Assembly: GCF_963576615.1 (NCBI RefSeq)
Contig: NC_088708.1
Span: 65,140,672 to 65,204,671 of the forward strand
Length of the DNA stretch: 64,000 nt
Direction: 5' to 3'
Origin: Watersipora subatra
Taxonomy: Eukaryota > Bryozoa > Gymnolaemata > Cheilostomatida > Watersiporidae
The position numbers were made by a program, and so were the translations under genes. Positions 58,821 to 64,000 of this stretch are shown here, in pieces; the stretch's first letter is position 1, and the number at the start of each line of letters is the position of its first letter. The notes below the pieces were generated by a model. It was given only the letters and a program-made list of their open reading frames with translations. It made no database searches and was not told the origin of the DNA.

Positions 58821-59262
58821 GCCTTATCACGTTTGCCCGGAGAGGTTGGGGCAAGCCCCAGTCACTCTGGAGCCAAGGAGGGTCCAAACATGAAGGGCGC
58901 TCGACCCAGGAGGCATGAGAAAAGGCAAGAGGAGGGCAGGATAGATCATGTACCAAAAATGCCACCCCCCAGCTGGGAAAAGTTGCTATTAGAGGCTGCA
59001 AAATCTGCTATAAAGAATCGAGAAGAGGAGGTAACTCCCGGGGAAAATTCAGCCGGACCGGAGAAAGAAGGAAGTCGAGGACGCCCTCCTAGTTCTGAAG
59101 AAGTCAATCTGGCCACACGGAATAAAGTTCCGGGAGAACCGGAATCAAACCCGGTAGAGACCAAAAAGACCGCAACACCAGATCCCATCAGCCCGGCACA
59201 ATCTGACGCCGGCTCGGACAACCAGGAGGCCGGATCAATACGGAGATGGTATATGCTACTCA

Positions 59263-60424
59263 ATGGAATTAACGGAAAACGGTTTGGAGGTCGCGCGGGA
59301 AGGAGGTAGAACGGTTCTCACGGACACAACCAAGGATTTCTTATTAAAGCACTCAATTTCTCTGAACGACATCAGAGCGCTGGAAAATATGGAGAGCAAA
59401 GGCAACACATCTCTACAGGATTTACTGACTTCGGTCACAATGAGTTTGAAAGAAACTGGAGAAGGAGTGGGTAGGCCAACACCGGCAAACGTGGTGACCT
59501 ACAAAGGGAGTAACATGGAGAGAGACGAGGCACGACGGCCAGATTCTGCCGTGTTGGAAATTACGGAGGAGGGAGCAGAGGCGCTGCTGGATGCCACTCT
59601 GACAGAAGACAGCGTAGAGGAGTTACTGAATGAAGTTATGCCGGAACCAGTGGAAGAGGAGTGCCACGTGGCTGCTGTATGCACGAAGAAGAGACAAATA
59701 AGTCCCCCCTTCACCGGCGTTGTCTTCTTCTCCACTGGCCATTGCCGTGAGGGAAAGCACACCCGTGAGGCAGCTGGAGTCAAAGAGGTTCAGGCCATGG
59801 AAGAAGACCATCATGAGGACCATTAAGTACCTGTCTTTCCGGACTGTGGCACGGGCGGAAGAGCAGGTACAAAATGAGAGTTGCCGGATCTGCCAGTTCA
59901 CAACCAGCACCTGGCGGATCCAAGTTCACATGCTGCAACACTACGCCGTGTTTGTGTGCTCCTGCAATTGGCAGCATGTGTCAAGGGATCAGACGTTACT
60001 ACACCATGTGACTCACCAGCAAGGAGGAGTGGAGCCGGTGGTATATCTGGTGGATCACGACTCTTGGGAGCGGTTTTTCCAGGAGAACATGAGGGGCTCT
60101 CTGACGATGGCTGCCTGCACACCCACTACCAGAAGAAGGAGACATTGCAGCCCCCGGAGAGGAGCACAGCGGGCTAGGACACCACCGTGCCTCCCAGCCC
60201 GGATCCGCCCAGCTTCGACCAGGAGGAGCAGGACGACCGTGGAGCCCGCCGGGTCACGCACTCTGGCCGAAGTGATAGGGCGGACTCCGGCCAGCCAGAC
60301 CCTCTCGCAGACGCAGCGCAGCCAGGCCCGGTTGCTAGCGCAGGACGCACAGAGATGGACGAGGGCTGCTGAGACTATGCAGGCCACCCTGCGGCAGGGA
60401 CACCTGGAGAGCCGGGAACGCTAG
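59263..60424 (+). pseudogene. 3' ORF of the right Ty3-type copy: acidic region and two C2H2 fingers
   Basis: 59263-59826 begins MELTENGLEVAREGGRTVLT and includes the acidic EEGAEALLDATLTEDSVEEL. The frame changes near 59,720. The second part, to 60424, has CRICQFTTSTWRIQVHMLQH and FVCSCNWQHVSRDQTLLHHV. All eight zinc ligands are the same as in the left copy despite many other differences, which argues the fingers were under selection. The Arg/Thr-rich C-terminus follows. It could be a nucleic-acid-binding accessory protein. The alternative, a captured host zinc-finger fragment, cannot be excluded. Confidence 0.65.
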
Positions 60425-60540
60425 CTACTATTGGAGGAAATAGAGCGCCTCCGCTATGGAGCTCGCCAACATGAGGCTCTGGCACAGCTAGTCCTTAAAC
60501 AGGATGTGAATTGGAGACCCTAGTCACCAATGGGGAGGAG

Positions 60541-60888
60541 TGTGGGGTAGATGGCGTCCCCTTACATTTAGCCAAGCCAAGCCGATGTACAGCCGAGTCA
60601 AGCATAGTCAAGCCAGAGCCGTACTGACTGAAGATCAAGCCGAGCTGGACCGAGCCGAGCCGGGCCGAGCCGTGCCGGGACTAACCAAGCAGAACAGGGG
60701 CAGAGTTTAGCAGCTATATAAGCCCGAACATTTGTCTAGTAGAGCAGAGCTTTTTTGGGCCTGTTCATTGCTTGTCACTTGATTCATTTCTTGTACACCT
60801 TGATGAACTAAGCAGAAATATATGTATTGTGCTCATGCACGAGTCTTGTACTAGTGGAGGAAAGTGACGGTCGCACAAAACCTTTACA
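60541..60888 (+). repeat. 3' LTR of the right Ty3-type copy
   Basis: 348 bp, TGTGGGGTAGATGGCGTCCC to ACAAAACCTTTACA, preceded by polypurine AATGGGGAGGAG. A TATA box GCTATATAAGCC is at about 60,712. It is the inverted partner of 43587-43956, with fewer CCGAGC units. Confidence 0.88.
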
Positions 60889-63610
60889 ATATATTTCATT
60901 TTCTTATTTTATCTAGCCATGAATCCTATTATTATGTCTTCTGCTACTGACATCATTAATATTTTATTTGTCCTTTTTTGCAATTAGTAATATTTTCCTG
61001 TTTTTGATTTTGCTATGAACATGTAGCAACATCTACATATACCGGCTAACATCTTTATTGTTAGCCGATAGTACAGGAAATTTTTTTTATGGAATATCCA
61101 TGGTGACTTCAGAAAAAGGCTGTAGCTCATCTTGCTTTTATTTGGTTGTTGTAATTATGGCCAAGGTTTCTTTACATCAATATCATTGCTATCACTAAAT
61201 TATAAATAAACATTCCTATCCAGAAGTTGTCTGCTCTTTAAGCATGGCTAGTTGCTCTTACTGGTGTGATTTACTTTTAGCTCTGTAAGCTGTTTGCAAT
61301 TAAAGATTGCTCAAGTACGCAACTTTCAGTTTGAATTTTAACTTGGCAACTGAAACAATAAAAATAAAAGAAAGATGTAGAAAGAAAGTGAGCTATATTT
61401 AAACTGAATGTTTCACATCATTTACTTATGCTCAACTGTTCTCTAGGTGTGTAAAACACACAAAAATGTTACAATCGTCACTTGAATCTATGCAGTATAG
61501 CGTGATATGAGTAAGAAGATAATCAGCATTTTTAGATGAAGCAGAGGTCAAGGTCACCTACAGTTGCTATGAGTTTACTTCATGTGATAACATGGTGAAT
61601 AAAAATAATGTGCTAACCAGGCTCAATATTTGATATTCTTTAAATTCTCTCGTAGCTAGCGGCTCATCTAAAAATTTTGAACATTTAATAGGAAAGGAAG
61701 TTTGTAACGATCCGTTTGGTTTTAAAACCTGGTTAAATGTGGCAACAGAAAAATAGCCTTTGATCCTGAACATTATAGATGATAAAAGAGTCTGCAGCAA
61801 GTGATCACGGACAGCAGAAAAGCAAGTGGCTTTGAACGAAGATGTCCACTAATATTTGTTACTCCTTGGTTTCCTACAACAGCGACATATCAAATTAGTT
61901 TGTTAGTTAAAGCGAATGATCTTAAATTAGTTTTATCCGAATGTTCAAGGCCGTAGATTGCATGACGGCTCATGATAGTCACCTCATTTAGCCCAACTTT
62001 TGGTCCACCTATAATAGTTTTTTCAGCAACTGCCTCAGAGTTTTGTCTGCAGCCAAGTTATAACTAGCCACCATTTTACAAAGTTTGATACAGTCAGAGC
62101 CTTAGTGTAAACTTCCAACGTTGAAAAAAAGCAAGTTATTAGTCTCGGAACCTGGCAACTGATACATTGAGAACTTGCTTTTTTTCAGAGACTATATAAG
62201 TAAAGATCGTCAATCATATCTCCAATCTACCTGCAGCATTTTTCTTTTATCAAGATGAGCAAGATGGGCAGTAATAAAACAACACATTGAACAAAATATT
62301 TTGTTTCATAGTTATAATTCATTTTCCAACTTACTCACAAATAATGGACTCGAATGATCTAAAGTCTGTTTTTGTTTTGAACATGTGGACATGTTTGATG
62401 AGGCGACAAAAAGAGCAACACTAAATTATACTCATTAAATCACTTCTTTTTTATTAGGTCAAAAAATCTCAAGTTTCCATAATTTTGTCAAAACCTTGTT
62501 GAGAAGCAAATTTTCTGTCAGCTCAGTTTAGAGAAATTAAACTATTTAAAAATGTAATAAGCAGCAGCTTTTAGAGGTAAATTGACAGCATTTCAGAATT
62601 ATATCTACTTGTAACAATACTATTGTGATAATTTGTTGTTCAGTAATGATTTTTATGTTAAAAGCAAAAGATTAGTTCTGGAGACAAAAGCACTCATGAT
62701 GCAAGCTCTAAGCTGCGACATGCGGACATGATTTTTAAGCAAAGTTATAAATGTATTAATGAAATACGATATCAATTCTGACAATTAGCCAACGTGTGAA
62801 TGCATAAAAAAACACTTCTATTGCATATCATCTTCTAAAGTGCACAAGCCCGCATTTTTTGTTAGACAAATTGCAAACTTAGAAATTCATCAATAAAAAT
62901 GAGCTATTCTCGAAAGTCATTTTTTAAAACCTATGAACACATGTTTTGCTTCCACGAATTAGGAATTTTAATGAACGTTTATTTGATAATGATAATGTGT
63001 ATTTAATAAGGATAAATAAAAAACGTCAACTTTGTTGTGTTTCTGCTAATTTAAACTTGTTCCTCATTTATGCTAGTTTACTAACCTACATGGAGTTGGC
63101 AAAGGCTTAGCAAAAGTTCTTCACAATACAAAGATTGATTGCTTGATCATCAGCTCTGTTCACTGTCAGCTGAATGTAAGTTCTGCGTTTTACGAGATGT
63201 TCATGCCCATGTACATACAGTATTCATGTACATACAGTGCTCATGTATATACAGTGCTCATGTACATACAGTGATCATGTATATACAGAGCCAATCACTG
63301 CTGTATAAAATTTGTTTTTTTGTATGCTAAAAATGTATTATTGGAACTGGAAAATGTTTTATTTGAAGAATTGTTTTATTAGAATGTATTGGGAAAATTG
63401 GGTCATTGATAGAGTAACTCCCGTGTTGACTGCATACAGCTGAAAGTGGCCTAAGAAAGATAACTCCAAGGTTATAGGTGCACTTAAAACAAAATTAATA
63501 TGTATTTTTATACTTTGTTTTGGAATCTAAAAGTCTCTTTAGTAAAACATCTACTTATGGCAGACTTTCCTGTTTAGGCCAAAGTACGGAGTCCGAACTC
63601 TTATATTTAC
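60889..63610. other. no gene recognised; possibly an intron of gene C
   Basis: AT-rich. Small pieces of note are a hairpin-like pair around 62,120-62,190 (AAAAAAGCAAGTT... and AACTTGCTTTTTTT) and the minisatellite at 63205-63288. If the Ig exon at 63611 belongs to gene C, this and the mobile block form one intron of more than 20 kb. Confidence 0.45.
63205..63288. repeat. 17-bp minisatellite TCATGTACATACAGTGC, about 5 units
   Basis: Units alternate CATGTACATACAG and CATGTATATACAG, with AGTGCT or AGTGAT linkers. Confidence 0.9.
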
Positions 63611-63748
63611 CTTCTACGATTTCAGTCTCATCAGAAATATAACTACCCCCATTCATAGCTTAAAGGGTATAGACTCCATAATCTTGTGTTGTCAGTATAG
63701 TTACTTCAAGCGTTACAAAATACATGTATGTACCATTTTCTCCTCTAT
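63611..63748 (-). pseudogene. Ig-like domain second-half exon with an in-frame stop
   Basis: Acceptor ATTCATTTTAG, donor GAAG|GTAAAT, 138 nt, phase 1-1. The frame reads DRGENGTYMYFVTLEVTILT then TQDYGVYTL, a stop, and AMNGGSYISDETEIVE. The pattern of a strand E block, D-x-G-x-Y, then x-A-x-N-x-x-G, is that of an I-set Ig domain F-G region. The TAA lies at 63660-63662, where a Thr/Cys-type residue is usual. The exon is on the gene C strand and would supply an extracellular domain. The stop means a pseudogene, a non-used exon or a sequencing error. Confidence 0.5.
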
Positions 63749-64000
63749 CTAAAATGAATAGACTTTAGGCATTTGGTTTAAGATATCAGCAGACATTCAG
63801 ACAATAAAAAAACATATAAAGTAAATAAAGAATGTAGTTCTAATTTCAAAAACTTACGATTAGTTTTACAAAAAGGCTAAGGTTTCCTCTATAAAATTTG
63901 ACTTTTTTTAACATTTGCAATATTTTCAGCCAACTCGAAGCAAGCATTGTTGACATGAAACACACGCTAGTTCTATCACATCTTGAACTATAATTATACT

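Larger units (their letters stand above)
43587..60888. mobile_element. nested block: two head-to-head Ty3-type copies with a copia insertion
   Basis: GC-richer than its AT-rich surroundings. The left copy (43587 to about 55076) reads on the minus strand and has gag, pol, 3' ORF and LTR. The right copy (about 55077-60888) reads on the plus strand, starts just before protease, and has pol, 3' ORF and LTR. Both lack a 5' LTR. The arms are clearly related but diverged and carry different defects. The outer flanks show no shared target duplication. Confidence 0.85.

Overview
This is AT-rich metazoan genomic DNA with spliceosomal introns, many microsatellites and recurrent TACATGTA-type words. It is most likely from a marine invertebrate, and a spiralian (bryozoan or mollusc-like) seems plausible. 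No rRNA or convincing functional tRNA gene was seen. I could not run any search or splice predictor, so all exons are hand-called from splice sites, phase and domain patterns.

Host genes. All convincing host exons lie on the minus strand and form a head-to-tail cluster of small type I membrane-receptor-like genes. Gene A (about 15,270 down to at least 4,169, probably continuing off the left edge) has a 5' UTR exon, a signal-peptide exon and two phase 1-1 PAN/apple-domain exons. Gene B (about 29,500 down to 18,046) has a near-identical signal-peptide exon, two duplicated Thr/Ser-rich stalk exons, a transmembrane exon, and three tandem copies of a two-exon cytoplasmic tail. Each tail ends in its own stop and carries tyrosine motifs (YTEL or YTTL, YERP, and YDVV or YQIV). 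Gene C (38,731 rightwards, possibly to an Ig-like exon at 63,611-63,748) has a transmembrane exon and a two-exon tail with the same exon lengths and phases. Its tail has a strict ITIM-type motif (VSYLEI) and YEKP. The promoter and 5' regions of A and B are recognisable duplicates. The layout resembles a paired or innate immune receptor family that signals through SH2-binding tyrosines.

Mobile DNA. A pogo-like DNA transposon (10,888-14,563, dead) split the promoter region of gene A, and gene B keeps the empty site. A degenerate Ty3-type LTR element (31,796-37,592) carries an extra SGNH-hydrolase-like ORF after integrase. From 42 to 61 kb lies a nested block. It comprises a Helitron-like remnant, then two GC-rich Ty3-type copies joined head to head (43,587-60,888), and a Ty1/copia element (45,034-49,441, TSD TCCTT) inserted in the left copy. 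The right copy preserves the empty copia site. Both Ty3 copies encode a 3' ORF with two C2H2 zinc fingers. All of the transposon ORFs are broken.

Repeats include an 18-bp minisatellite array of about 1.3 kb (30.19-31.53 kb) with higher-order structure, a perfect 72-bp-arm palindrome (21,057-21,212) beside a long (TA)n tract, and several MITE- and SINE-like pieces. The remaining sequence is intronic or intergenic DNA in which I see no gene.
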